Shown here piece by piece: positions 22,139 through 32,429 of a stretch of DNA of 49,503 bases (positions are counted from its first letter, which is position 1; each line of letters opens with the position of its first letter). The DNA comes from JAOADN01 sp049323795 (GTDB lineage: Bacteria; Pseudomonadota; Alphaproteobacteria; Rhodobacterales; Rhodobacteraceae): positions 1 through 49,503 of the forward strand of contig JBMOOH010000058.1 in the NCBI GenBank assembly GCA_049323795.1, read 5' to 3'. The position numbers and the translations under genes are program-made. The notes under the pieces are model-generated. The model had not been told where the DNA came from. It was given only the letters and a program-made list of their open reading frames with translations, and searched no databases.

Positions 22139-25108
22139 ATGACCGACCAGTCCCCCAATGACGCCTTCCACGCCTCTTCCCCCCTCGCCGGGGCCAACGG
22201 GGATTATGTCGGGCACCTCTACGCCCGCTACGCCGACAACCCGGACTCGGTCGACGCCTCCTGGGCCGCCTTCTTCCGCTCGCTCGGCGACAGCGAACGC
22301 GACATCCGCGAGGAAGCCGCCGGTGCCTCATGGTCCCGCCCCGACTGGCCGCCCGCGCCGTCGGACGACATCACCGCCGCCCTGACCGGCCTCTGGCCCG
22401 CCCCCGCCGAAGCAAGAGGCACAGAACAGAAGATCCGCGCCAGGGCCACCGAGGCAGCCGCACAGTCGGGCGCGCCCGTCAGCGAGGAGCAGATCAAGCG
22501 CGCCGTCCTCGATTCCATCCGGGCGCTGATGCTCATCCGCGCCTACCGCATCCGGGGCCACCTGATCGCCGACCTGGATCCCCTGGGGCTGCGCGACGAG
22601 AGGCCCCACCCCGAGCTCGACCCTGCCTCCTATGGCTTCACCGAAGCCGACATCGACCGGCCGATCTTCATCGACAAGGTTCTGGGACTCGACTTCGCCT
22701 CGATGCGCCAGATCATGGACATCGTGCGGCGCACCTACTGCGGCACCTTCGCCCTGCAGTACATGCACATCTCCGACCCGGCGCAGGCGGCGTGGCTGAA
22801 GGAGCGGATCGAAGGCTACGGCAAGGAAATCGCCTTCACCCGCGAGGGGCGCAAGGCGATCCTGAACAAGCTGGTCGAGGCGGAAGGCTTCGAGAAGTTC
22901 TGTCACGTCAAGTTCATGGGCACCAAGCGCTTCGGCCTCGACGGGGGCGAGGCGCTGATCCCCGCGATGGAGCAGATCATCAAGCGGGGCGGCAATCTCG
23001 GCGTGAAGGAGATCGTCATCGGCATGCCGCACCGGGGCCGCCTCAGTGTCCTCGCGAACGTGCTCGCGAAGCCCTACAAGGCGATCTTCAACGAATTCCA
23101 GGGCGGCAGCTTCAAGCCCGAGGACGTGGACGGCTCGGGCGACGTGAAGTACCATCTCGGCGCCTCCTCCGACCGGACCTTCGACGGCAACACCGTCCAC
23201 CTGTCGCTGACCGCGAACCCCTCGCACCTCGAAGCGGTGAACCCGGTCGTCCTCGGCAAGGTCCGCGCCAAGCAGGACCATCTCTCCGACCAGGCCGAAC
23301 GCGCCGCCGTCCTCCCCGTCCTCCTCCACGGCGATGCGGCCTTTGCGGGCCAGGGCGTCGTCGCGGAATGCTTCGGCCTCTCGGGCCTGCGCGGCCACCG
23401 CACCGGCGGCACGATCCACATCATCGTGAACAACCAGATCGGCTTCACGACCGCACCGTCCTTCAGCCGCTCTTCCCCCTACCCGACCGACATCGCGCTG
23501 ATGGTCGAGGCCCCGATCTTCCATGTGAACGGCGACGACCCCGAGGCCGTCGTCCACGCCGCCAAGGTCGCGACCGAGTTCCGCCAGACGTTCCACAAGG
23601 ACGTGGTCATCGACATCTTCTGCTACCGCCGCTTCGGCCACAACGAAGGCGACGAGCCGATGTTCACGAACCCGGCGATGTACAAGTCGATCAAGACGCA
23701 CAAGACCACGCTCCAGCTCTATACCGAGCGTCTGGTCAAGGACGGGCTCATCCCCGAGGGCGAGATCGAGGACATGAAGGCCGCCTTCCAGGCCCGCCTC
23801 AACACCGAGTTCGAGGTGGCGAAGGCCTTCAAGCCCAACAAGGCCGACTGGCTCGACGGTCGCTGGTCGGGGATCGACCGCGAGGGCGCCGACTACAGCC
23901 CGGGCGACACGGCGGTCGCCCCCGAGACGATGGCCGAGGTCGGCGCGGCGCTGACCCGCGTGCCCGAAGGCTTCGAGATCCACAAGACGGTCGGACGGCT
24001 TCTCGAAGCCAGGGCCGAGATGTTCAGGACCGGCAAGGGCTTCGACTGGGCCACGGCCGAGGCGCTGGCCTTCGGCTCGCTCGTGACCGAGGGCTTCCCC
24101 GTCCGCCTCTCGGGCCAGGACAGCGCGCGCGGCACCTTCAGCCAGCGCCATTCCGCCTTCGTCGACCAGACGACCGAGGAACGCTACTACCCGCTCAATC
24201 ACATCAGGGCGGGCCAGGCACGCTACGAGGTCATCGACTCGATGCTCTCGGAATACGCGGTTCTCGGCTTCGAATACGGCTACTCGCTCGCGGAACCGAA
24301 CGCGCTCACCCTCTGGGAAGCGCAGTTCGGCGACTTCGCCAACGGCGCGCAGATCATGATCGACCAGTTCATCTCGTCGGGCGAATCGAAGTGGCTGCGC
24401 ATGTCGGGCCTCGTGCTGCTCCTTCCGCACGGCTACGAGGGGCAGGGGCCGGAACATTCCTCCGCGCGGCTCGAGCGCTTCCTGCAGATGTCGGCACAGG
24501 ACAACTGGATCGTCGCCAACTGCTCGACGCCCGCGAACTACTTCCACATCCTCCGCCGCCAGCTCCACCGGCAGTTCCGCAAGCCGCTCATCCTGATGAC
24601 TCCGAAGTCGCTCCTCCGGCACCCCCTCTGCATCTCGGAGGCCGAGGACTTCACCACCGGCTCGACCTTCCACCGCGTCCTCTGGGACGACGCGCAGAAG
24701 GGCCATTCCTCGGCCAGGCTCAAGGCCGACACGGACATCCGACGCGTCGTCATCTCGTCGGGCAAGGTCTACTTCGACCTCCTCGCCGAACGCGACAGGC
24801 GCGGGATCGACGACATCTACCTGCTCCGCCTCGAACAGTTCTACCCGTTCCCGGCGCAGGCCATGTCGAAGGAACTCGATCGCTTCAGGGAGGCCGAGAT
24901 CGTCTGGTGCCAGGAGGAACCGAAGAACCAGGGCGCCTGGGCCTTCGTCGAGCCGAACATCGAATGGGTGCTCGGCCGCATCGGCGCCAGGCACGGCCGC
25001 GCGCACTACGCGGGCCGCGACGCGACGGCCTCGGTCGCCACCGGCCTCGCCAGCCAGCACAAGGCCCAGCAGGAAGCGCTCGTCAACGACGCGCTGACCC
25101 TTACGTGA
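22139..25108 (+). CDS. sucA: 2-oxoglutarate dehydrogenase E1 component
   Basis: The thiamine-diphosphate-dependent E1 decarboxylates 2-oxoglutarate and passes the succinyl group to the lipoyl arm of SucB. The protein is 989 aa, full length. The N-terminal E2-binding peptide has YVGHLYARYADNPDSV; the ThDP core has MPHRGRLSVLANVL, the HGDAAFAGQGVV segment, and HNEGDEPMFTNP. The transketolase-like half has ALTLWEAQFGDFANGAQ and LLLPHGYEGQGPEHSSAR. The C-terminus has ARHGRAHYAGRDATASVATG. ATG at 22139 has CGAGG upstream. The 186 bp before it contain no gene. Confidence 0.98.
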   Translation: MTDQSPNDAFHASSPLAGANGDYVGHLYARYADNPDSVDASWAAFFRSLGDSERDIREEAAGASWSRPDWPPAPSDDITAALTGLWPAPAEARGTEQKIRARATEAAAQSGAPVSEEQIKRAVLDSIRALMLIRAYRIRGHLIADLDPLGLRDERPHPELDPASYGFTEADIDRPIFIDKVLGLDFASMRQIMDIVRRTYCGTFALQYMHISDPAQAAWLKERIEGYGKEIAFTREGRKAILNKLVEAEGFEKFCHVKFMGTKRFGLDGGEALIPAMEQIIKRGGNLGVKEIVIGMPHRGRLSVLANVLAKPYKAIFNEFQGGSFKPEDVDGSGDVKYHLGASSDRTFDGNTVHLSLTANPSHLEAVNPVVLGKVRAKQDHLSDQAERAAVLPVLLHGDAAFAGQGVVAECFGLSGLRGHRTGGTIHIIVNNQIGFTTAPSFSRSSPYPTDIALMVEAPIFHVNGDDPEAVVHAAKVATEFRQTFHKDVVIDIFCYRRFGHNEGDEPMFTNPAMYKSIKTHKTTLQLYTERLVKDGLIPEGEIEDMKAAFQARLNTEFEVAKAFKPNKADWLDGRWSGIDREGADYSPGDTAVAPETMAEVGAALTRVPEGFEIHKTVGRLLEARAEMFRTGKGFDWATAEALAFGSLVTEGFPVRLSGQDSARGTFSQRHSAFVDQTTEERYYPLNHIRAGQARYEVIDSMLSEYAVLGFEYGYSLAEPNALTLWEAQFGDFANGAQIMIDQFISSGESKWLRMSGLVLLLPHGYEGQGPEHSSARLERFLQMSAQDNWIVANCSTPANYFHILRRQLHRQFRKPLILMTPKSLLRHPLCISEAEDFTTGSTFHRVLWDDAQKGHSSARLKADTDIRRVVISSGKVYFDLLAERDRRGIDDIYLLRLEQFYPFPAQAMSKELDRFREAEIVWCQEEPKNQGAWAFVEPNIEWVLGRIGARHGRAHYAGRDATASVATGLASQHKAQQEALVNDALTLT

Positions 25109-25184
25109 CGGGCGCGGGCCGGTCGGCCCGCGACCATGGAGATCAACTTCGGGCCGATCGGCCCCGAACCCGACGAGGCAAGAC

Positions 25185-26408
25185 ATGACTGACGTGATGG
25201 TGCCGGCACTCGGCGAAAGCGTGACCGAAGCGACCGTCGCCACCTGGTTCAAGAAGGTGGGCGAGGCGGTGAAGCAGGACGAGATGCTCTGCGAGCTCGA
25301 GACCGACAAGGTCTCGGTCGAAGTGCCCTCGCCGGTGAACGGCGTGCTCGCCGAAATCCTCGCACCCGAGGGCACGACGGTGGATGCCAAGGCGCGGCTT
25401 GCCATCGTGACCGAAGGTGCCGCCCCCGCCGCCCCGGCGCCGGCTGCCTCTGCCGCCCCGGTGCCGGCCGGGGCCCCGGTGGCGCAAGCCGCCGCCGCGA
25501 AAGACGTCGCCGACGCCCCCTCGGCCCGCAAGGCGATGGCCGAGGCCGGCCTCTCGCGCGATCAGGTCACCGGCACCGGCCGCGACGGCCGCGTGATGAA
25601 AGAGGATGTGGCCCGCGCCGTCGCCGCTCCGGCCCCGGCGGTCGCCCCGGCTGCCATCGCAGCCCCCGCCCCCGCCGCCCCCCGCGCCCCCGTCCCCGCC
25701 GAGGACGCCGCCCGCGAGGAGCGGGTGAAGATGACGCGGCTGCGCGCCACCATCGCCCGCCGCCTCAAGGAGGCCCAGAACACCGCCGCGATGCTCACCA
25801 CCTACAACGAGGTGGACATGAAGGCGGTCATGGACCTGCGCACCACCTACAAGGAGCCGTTCGAGAAGAAGCACGGCGTCAAGATGGGCTTCATGTCCTT
25901 CTTCGTGAAGGCCTGCTGTCATGCCCTGAAGGAAGTGCCCGAGGTCAATGCCGAGATCGACGGGGCCGATGTCGTCTACAAGCGCTACGTCCATATGGGC
26001 GTCGCCGTCGGCACTCCCAACGGGTTGGTGGTGCCGGTCGTGCGTGACGCCGACCAGATGTCCTTCGCCCAGATCGAGAAGAAGATCGCCGAACTCGGAA
26101 CCCGCGCCCGCGACGGCAAGCTCTCCATGGCCGAGATGCAGGGCGGCAGCTTCACCATCTCGAACGGCGGCGTCTACGGCAGCCTCATGTCGAGCCCCAT
26201 CCTCAATCCGCCCCAGTCCGGCATCCTCGGCATGCACAAGATCCAGGACCGCCCTGTGGTGGTCGCGGGCCAGATCGTGGTGCGCCCGATGATGTACCTG
26301 GCCTTGAGCTACGACCACCGGATCGTGGACGGCAAGGGGGCGGTGACGTTCCTCGTGCGGGTCAAGGAGGCGCTGGAGGACCCGCAGCGGTTGCTGCTGG
26401 ATTTGTGA
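25185..26408 (+). CDS. sucB: Dihydrolipoyl succinyltransferase (E2 of 2-oxoglutarate dehydrogenase)
   Basis: The core of the complex transfers succinyl from lipoate to CoA. The protein is 407 aa. A single lipoyl domain has Lys42 in CELETDKVSVEVPS, followed by an Ala/Pro-rich hinge (about residues 78-105). The peripheral-subunit-binding domain has SARKAMAEAGLSRDQVTGTG, and a second Ala/Pro hinge follows. The catalytic domain ends with SYDHRIVDGKGAV. ATG at 25185 has CGAGGCAAGAC upstream. It is 76 bp after sucA. Confidence 0.98.
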   Translation: MTDVMVPALGESVTEATVATWFKKVGEAVKQDEMLCELETDKVSVEVPSPVNGVLAEILAPEGTTVDAKARLAIVTEGAAPAAPAPAASAAPVPAGAPVAQAAAAKDVADAPSARKAMAEAGLSRDQVTGTGRDGRVMKEDVARAVAAPAPAVAPAAIAAPAPAAPRAPVPAEDAAREERVKMTRLRATIARRLKEAQNTAAMLTTYNEVDMKAVMDLRTTYKEPFEKKHGVKMGFMSFFVKACCHALKEVPEVNAEIDGADVVYKRYVHMGVAVGTPNGLVVPVVRDADQMSFAQIEKKIAELGTRARDGKLSMAEMQGGSFTISNGGVYGSLMSSPILNPPQSGILGMHKIQDRPVVVAGQIVVRPMMYLALSYDHRIVDGKGAVTFLVRVKEALEDPQRLLLDL

Positions 26409-26437
26409 GGGGAACATCAAGAGAGGACTCGAGGAAA

Positions 26438-26689
26438 ATGATCGCAAGAATCCTTCTGCTGACCATGCTTTTTTGGCCGACAACTTTGTTCGCGCAGTCC
26501 TTGACGTGTCGCACAGATATGTTCGGAACAACTCGCTGTGACGACGGAACCGAATACCGAACGGACATGTTTGGCACGACGCGCGACAACGAAGGTAACT
26601 CTTGGCGAACAGACATATTTGGGACAACACGCGGGAGTGACGGTTCCTCGTGCCGCGAAGATGTATTCGGAACACTCCGCTGCGACTAA
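26438..26689 (+). CDS. Secreted repeat protein with four RTDxFGTTR units
   Basis: The protein is 83 aa. A signal peptide (about 1-20, ending LFAQ) is followed by nothing but four 16-residue repeats at 24-39, 40-55, 56-71 and 72-83, with consensus xRTDxFGTTRxxxGxx. Cysteines occur only in the first and last repeats, at positions 1 and 11 of each (Cys24, Cys34, Cys72, Cys82), which suggests disulfides capping a short beta-rich stack. By eye G+C is about one half, much lower than sucB and lpd. GAGGAAA precedes the ATG. I have an impression of similar repeat proteins in other Proteobacteria but no function. It lies in the suc cluster, same direction. Confidence 0.8.
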   Translation: MIARILLLTMLFWPTTLFAQSLTCRTDMFGTTRCDDGTEYRTDMFGTTRDNEGNSWRTDIFGTTRGSDGSSCREDVFGTLRCD

Positions 26690-26722
26690 CAGAAAAAGGC
26701 CTGAGCTCGTAGCAAGCCGTAG

Positions 26723-26742
26723 GGTGCGTGCTGGCACGCGCC
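26723..26742. repeat. Short GC-rich hairpin after the repeat-protein gene
   Basis: GGTGCGTGC-TG-GCACGCGCC forms a 9-bp stem with one G-U pair and a 2-base loop. The TAGGGTGCGTG start resembles interspersed palindromes known from many Proteobacteria. It lies between the repeat protein and the MAPEG gene and may be a processing or termination point. Confidence 0.5.
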
Positions 26743-26764
26743 ACTTTCTCAGAGCGATGACCCC

Positions 26765-27163
26765 ATGACCCCCGAACTCCTCGTCCTCACCCTCGCAGCC
26801 CTCCTCCAGGCCCTTCAGCACGTTCTCATGTCGGTTGCCGTCAACCTCGATATCGGCCCTGCCCGAACCCTCGCCCCGCGCGACCATGACGACCTCCGCC
26901 GCGACCTCTCGCTCACCTCGGGCCGGCTCCTCCGCGCCTTCGAGAACCATTTCGAGGCGCTCGCGCTCTTCACCATTGCCACCCTCGTCATCACCCTCTC
27001 CGGCCAGTCCACCGCCTTCACCGCCGCGATGGCCTGGACCTATCTCGCCGCCCGCATCCTCTACGTCCCGGCCTATGCCTTTGGCTGGGTGCCGTGGCGG
27101 TCGGTCATCTGGTCGGTCGGCTGGGCGGCCACGCTCGCCATGCTTGTCGCATCGCTTTTCTGA
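26765..27163 (+). CDS. MAPEG family membrane protein
   Basis: The protein is 132 aa with four transmembrane helices in the MAPEG arrangement. After helix one come the polar GPARTLAPRDHDD and the helix-two RLLRAFENHFEALALF, with the Glu-Asn-His-x-x-Glu pattern linked to glutathione binding, then AARILYVPAYAFGW. Bacterial members are mostly uncharacterised; some have glutathione transferase or peroxidase activity. It lies between the repeat protein and lpd. ATG at 26765 is at the family start. Confidence 0.88.
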   Translation: MTPELLVLTLAALLQALQHVLMSVAVNLDIGPARTLAPRDHDDLRRDLSLTSGRLLRAFENHFEALALFTIATLVITLSGQSTAFTAAMAWTYLAARILYVPAYAFGWVPWRSVIWSVGWAATLAMLVASLF

Positions 27164-27174
27164 CTCCCCATTCC

Positions 27175-27229
27175 CTTCATCTTGATCCAAATACTCCGGG
27201 GAGCGCGAGGGGCAGAGCCCCACGCTCCC
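27175..27229 (-). repeat. Intergenic hairpin plus CAAGATGAAG repeat, copy B
   Basis: On the minus strand a two-part stem (GGGAGCG/CGCTCCC outside, GGGGC/GCCCC inside; 27199-27229) is followed by GGAGTATTTGGATCAAGATGAAG. It matches copy A at 16426-16479 in plan and in the conserved TATTT and CAAGATGAAG blocks. It fills most of the gap between the MAPEG gene and lpd. Confidence 0.75.
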
Positions 27230-27249
27230 GCCCTGAACAGGAGCCCCCC

Positions 27250-28638
<1,389 letters not shown>

Positions 28639-28783
28639 CGGGTCATTCCGCCGGCGCGGCCTTGTTCCCGGACGGCGCAGGAACGCCTCGCCGGGGATCA
28701 GGTCGACACTTCGCGGAGGAACCGGCGCCACGCGCGATGCAGGGCAGGCGCGGAGGGAAGGCCACGCTCACCGGCGCGCATGT

Positions 28784-30046
28784 TCACCTCAGCCGCTTCA
28801 GGATCTCGAGACTCGCGTATCCGTCCGGGATCATCCCCTGATCGCGCTGGAACGCGCGGAGGGCGGCGATCGTCTTCGGCCCCACCTTCCCGTCCGCGCC
28901 GCCGGTGTCGTAGCCCGCCCTGGTCAGACGCTCCTGCAGCTCGATCCGCTCCTCCAGCGCCAGCGCCCGATCGTTGCGGGGCCAAGGATGGCGAATCGGC
29001 GGACCGCCCCTGATGCGGTCCGACAGATGGCCGATGGCGATGACGTAGGCATCTGCCGCGTTGTAGCGTTCGATGACGCGGAAGTTCGGAAAGATCATGA
29101 ACGCCGCACCGCGCGCGCCGGCGGGCAGCAGGATCGACACGGGGCCCCGGTCGCCCACCACCCGCCCCTCGGCATCGCGGATGCCGAGTCTGGTCCATTC
29201 GGCGGCGGACTTCGTGATCCCGTCGCCCGTCAGCGAAACGTCGAAGCCGGGAGGCAGCGTGACCTCGGTTCCCCATGGCTGTCCCTTCCGCCAGCCGAAC
29301 CGCGCGAGATAGGCCGCGGTCGAGGCCAGGGCGTCGGCGGGGTCCTCGCCCCAGATGTCGCGCCTGCCGTCGCCGGTGAAATCGACCGCGTAGGAAAGGT
29401 AGGACGTCGGCATGAACTGTGTGTGTCCCATCGCGCCGGCCCAGCTTCCCGTCATCCGCTCGGGCGTGACGTCGCCTGCCTCGATGATCTTCAGGGCCGC
29501 GACGAGCTGGCCTTCGAAGAACGGCCCCCGCCGCCCGTCATAGGCGAGCGTCGCAAGTGCCTCGATGAGGTTGTAGCCCCCCATCGCCCGCCCGTAGGCG
29601 CTTTCCATTCCCCAGACGGCGACGACAACCTCCTTGTCCACGCCGTAGGTCGCCTCGATGCGCGAAAGCAGCTTGCGGTACGTCTTCAGCGCGGCCTTGC
29701 CGTTCGCCACGCGCTCGTCCGAGACCGCCCGGTCGAGGTAGTCCCAGATCGCCCTCGTGAACTCTCCCTGCCTGCGGTCCCTGTCGATCACCTCGGCGCT
29801 GTAGCGGACCGAGCGGAACGCGCGGTCGAAGGTGCGCGCCGATATCCCCTCGGCGAGCGCACGGGGGCGGAAGGCGGCGACCCAGTTCTCAAACCCGGCC
29901 TCGCTGCCGGTGAGGATCAGCGTCTCGGGTCCGGCCATCGGGGCCTCCGGTTTCAGAAGGATCGGGAGGGGCGCGGTCTGGGCCTGAAGGGCAAGGGGCA
30001 GCACGAGCGCGGCCGCGACCACCCCAATCCTGTCTCGTCTGATCAT
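28784..30046 (-). CDS. Lytic murein transglycosylase (MltB family) with peptidoglycan-binding domain
   Basis: The protein cleaves glycan strands to 1,6-anhydro-muropeptides in the periplasm. It is 420 aa, with an N-terminal signal peptide (about 1-22, ending LALQAQ). The SLT_2 domain carries the catalytic Glu148 in AVWGMESAYGRAMGGY, with AMGHTQFMPTSYLSYAVDFTG after it. A C-terminal PG_binding_1 domain has LQERLTRAGYDTGGADGKVG and AIRAFQ-like ALRAFQRDQG. No lipobox is seen, so it is soluble. ATG at 30046 fits the signal peptide. Confidence 0.93.
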   Translation of the reverse strand: MIRRDRIGVVAAALVLPLALQAQTAPLPILLKPEAPMAGPETLILTGSEAGFENWVAAFRPRALAEGISARTFDRAFRSVRYSAEVIDRDRRQGEFTRAIWDYLDRAVSDERVANGKAALKTYRKLLSRIEATYGVDKEVVVAVWGMESAYGRAMGGYNLIEALATLAYDGRRGPFFEGQLVAALKIIEAGDVTPERMTGSWAGAMGHTQFMPTSYLSYAVDFTGDGRRDIWGEDPADALASTAAYLARFGWRKGQPWGTEVTLPPGFDVSLTGDGITKSAAEWTRLGIRDAEGRVVGDRGPVSILLPAGARGAAFMIFPNFRVIERYNAADAYVIAIGHLSDRIRGGPPIRHPWPRNDRALALEERIELQERLTRAGYDTGGADGKVGPKTIAALRAFQRDQGMIPDGYASLEILKRLR

Positions 30047-30133
30047 GCTGCCCGCCCCGCCCTGCTTGCTCCTGGGGTGGGAGTGTAGTCGAAGCGCCCC
30101 CCCAGACAAGCCGGCGGGCTTCGGACACGCCCC

Positions 30134-32398
30134 TCAGTCGCGCGTCCGCCGGCTCCGCTCCACCTTGCGGCGGATTTTCGCGTCCTTCGCGCCCCGCCGC
30201 GGCGGCACCCGTCGCGCGGGTTTCCCCCGGGCCCTGCCCGGGCCGGCGGGCATGCCCGCCCCGTCGATCCCGAGCAGTTCGAGGACCAGCCCCCCCGTCA
30301 CCGGCACCGCCTCGGCCAGCCTGACGGTGACGCGCTGGCCGATGCCGAGGACGGTTCCGGTGTCGGCCCCCATCAGGGTCTGCGTCCGCGCGTCGTAGTG
30401 GAAGAACTCGCGCCCGAGCGTCCGGATCGGGATCAGGCCGTCGGCCCCCGTCTCGTCGAGTTTCACGAACAGCCCGAACCGCGCCACGCCGCTGACCCGC
30501 CCCGTGAACTCGGCCCCCACCCGGTCGGAAAGGTAGGCAGCGAGGTAACGGTCCGTCGTGTCGCGCTCGGCGGCCATGCTGCGGCGCTCGCACTCGCTCA
30601 CCTGCTCGGCCGTCTCGGGCAGCATCTCGATGTCGGCGGCCGACAGCCCGTCCTTCCCCCAGCCGTGGCCGGAGATCAGCGCGCGGTGAACGATCAGGTC
30701 GGAGTAGCGCCGGATCGGCGAGGTGAAGTGCGCGTAGTTCGTCAGCGCGAGCCCGAAGTGCCCGAAGTTCTCGGCGGCGTAGTAGGCCTGCGGCAGCGAC
30801 CTGAGCGTCGTGATGTTCAGAAGCTCGTCGAAGTCCGACCCCTCGGCCTGCGCCAGAAGCCGGTTCAGATGCGCCGTCTTCAGCACCTGCCCCCTGGCGA
30901 GCGTGAACCCCGACGCCTCGGCCACCTCGCGCAGCGCGTCGAGCTTCTCGGCCGAGGGTTCCTCGTGCACGCGGAAGAGAAGCGGGCGGCGGAGACGGAT
31001 CAGCTCCTCGGCCGCCGCGACGTTGGCAAGGATCATGAATTCTTCGATCAGCCGGTGCGCGTCGAAGCGCTCGCGGAAGGCGACCGAGGCGACCTTGCCG
31101 TCGTCGGTCAGCACGATCTTCCGCTCGGGCAGGTCGAGGTCGAGCGGCTGGCGCGCGGACCGCGCCGTGGCGACGGCGGCATGGGCCGCGTAGAGCGGCT
31201 CGATCACCTCGGCCATCAGCGGCGCGCAGCGCGCGTTCGGGTTGCCGTCGCGGGCCGTCTGCACCTCTTCGTAGGCGAAGGACGCGACCGACCGGATCAT
31301 CCCGCGCGTGAAGCGGTGCGAAATCTTGTGCCCGCCCACATCGAGTTTCATCCTGACCGCGATCACCGGACGCTCCAGCCCCTCGTGCAGCGAACAGAGA
31401 TCGCCCGACAGCCGGTCGGGCAGCATCGGCACCACCCGGTCGGGAAAGTAGGTCGAGTTCCCCCGTGCCCGCGCCTCGCGGTCGAGCGCCGACTGCGGCG
31501 TCACGTAGTGGCCGACGTCGGCGATGGCGACCCAGACGATGTGGCCGCCGGGGTTCCGCGGGTCGTCGTCGGCATGGGCGTAAACCGCATCGTCATGGTC
31601 GCGCGCGTCGGCGGGGTCGATGGTGCAGAAGGGCAGCCCCCGCAGGTCCTCGCGGTCGTCCAAGACGGCAGGCTTCGCCGCATCCGCCTCGGCGATGGCC
31701 GTGTCGGGAAAACTGTCCCTCAGCCCGTGCTGGTGGATCGCGATGAGCGACACGGCCTTCGGCGCCGACGGGTCGCCCAGCCGCTCCACCACCCGCGCGC
31801 GCGGCAGGCCGAGCCGCACCTTCGGCCCGGCAAGCTCGCCCTCGACCAGTTCCCCGTCCCTGGCCCCCGCCGTCGCCTCCGCCGCGACCAGCCACTCCTT
31901 GTCCGCCCCCTTGTCGATCGGCACGATCCGGCCGCCGTCCGAGGTCCGCCGGAAGATGCCGAGCACCCTGACAGGGTTCGTCCCGATCTTGCGGATCAGC
32001 CGCGCCTCGTACTGGTAATCCCCGCCCGCGACCTCGATCAGCTTGGCAAGGATGCGGTCCCCCGCCGCGACCGGCGCATCGGCCTTGCGGGGCAGGAACA
32101 GCACGCGCGGCTCGGGGTCGGTCCCCGTCCATTCCATCGGCCGGGCGAACTGGTCGCCGTTCCGGTCGGGCGGCAGGACGGTCAGCACCGTCACGGGCGG
32201 CAGCTTCTCGGCGTCGCGGTAGGTCTTGCGCCGCCGCTCGAGCACACCCTCGTCCTGCAGTTCGCGCAGCATCCGCTTCAGCTCGATCCGCTCGGTCCCC
32301 TTCAGGCCGAAGGCCCTGGCGATGTCGCGCTTCGCGCTGTCGCCGGGATGCTCGGCGATCCAGGCGAGGACTTCGGACTTTGTGGGGATGCGGGCCAT
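30134..32398 (-). CDS. rnr: Ribonuclease R
   Basis: A processive 3'-5' exoribonuclease that degrades structured RNA. The protein is 754 aa. It has an N-terminal winged-helix region (about 1-70), cold-shock-like domains, then the RNB domain with the metal-binding FCTIDPADARDHDDAV near residue 260 and SYRRSD-type SPIRRYSDLIVHRAL. An S1 domain begins near GAEFTGRVSGVARFGLFVKL. A Lys/Arg-rich tail of about 35 residues follows, as in other RNase R proteins. It lies 31 bp after dapE on the same strand and is probably co-transcribed. Confidence 0.96.
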   Translation of the reverse strand: MARIPTKSEVLAWIAEHPGDSAKRDIARAFGLKGTERIELKRMLRELQDEGVLERRRKTYRDAEKLPPVTVLTVLPPDRNGDQFARPMEWTGTDPEPRVLFLPRKADAPVAAGDRILAKLIEVAGGDYQYEARLIRKIGTNPVRVLGIFRRTSDGGRIVPIDKGADKEWLVAAEATAGARDGELVEGELAGPKVRLGLPRARVVERLGDPSAPKAVSLIAIHQHGLRDSFPDTAIAEADAAKPAVLDDREDLRGLPFCTIDPADARDHDDAVYAHADDDPRNPGGHIVWVAIADVGHYVTPQSALDREARARGNSTYFPDRVVPMLPDRLSGDLCSLHEGLERPVIAVRMKLDVGGHKISHRFTRGMIRSVASFAYEEVQTARDGNPNARCAPLMAEVIEPLYAAHAAVATARSARQPLDLDLPERKIVLTDDGKVASVAFRERFDAHRLIEEFMILANVAAAEELIRLRRPLLFRVHEEPSAEKLDALREVAEASGFTLARGQVLKTAHLNRLLAQAEGSDFDELLNITTLRSLPQAYYAAENFGHFGLALTNYAHFTSPIRRYSDLIVHRALISGHGWGKDGLSAADIEMLPETAEQVSECERRSMAAERDTTDRYLAAYLSDRVGAEFTGRVSGVARFGLFVKLDETGADGLIPIRTLGREFFHYDARTQTLMGADTGTVLGIGQRVTVRLAEAVPVTGGLVLELLGIDGAGMPAGPGRARGKPARRVPPRRGAKDAKIRRKVERSRRTRD

Positions 32399-32429
32399 GG
32401 GCCCGGCCTACCACGTGCCGGCGGCGAGG

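Noticed and set aside
25136..25192. An 18-codon frame (MEINFGPIGP...) just before and overlapping the start of sucB
   Set aside because: Too short to judge, no clear ribosome site and no known homologue; it may only be chance in the sucA-sucB gap.
22328..25531. A 1,067-codon open frame antisense to sucA and sucB
   Set aside because: Long antisense frames are common in high-GC DNA. The translation is Val/Asp/Gly/Arg-rich with no domain, while the plus strand has intact SucA and SucB.
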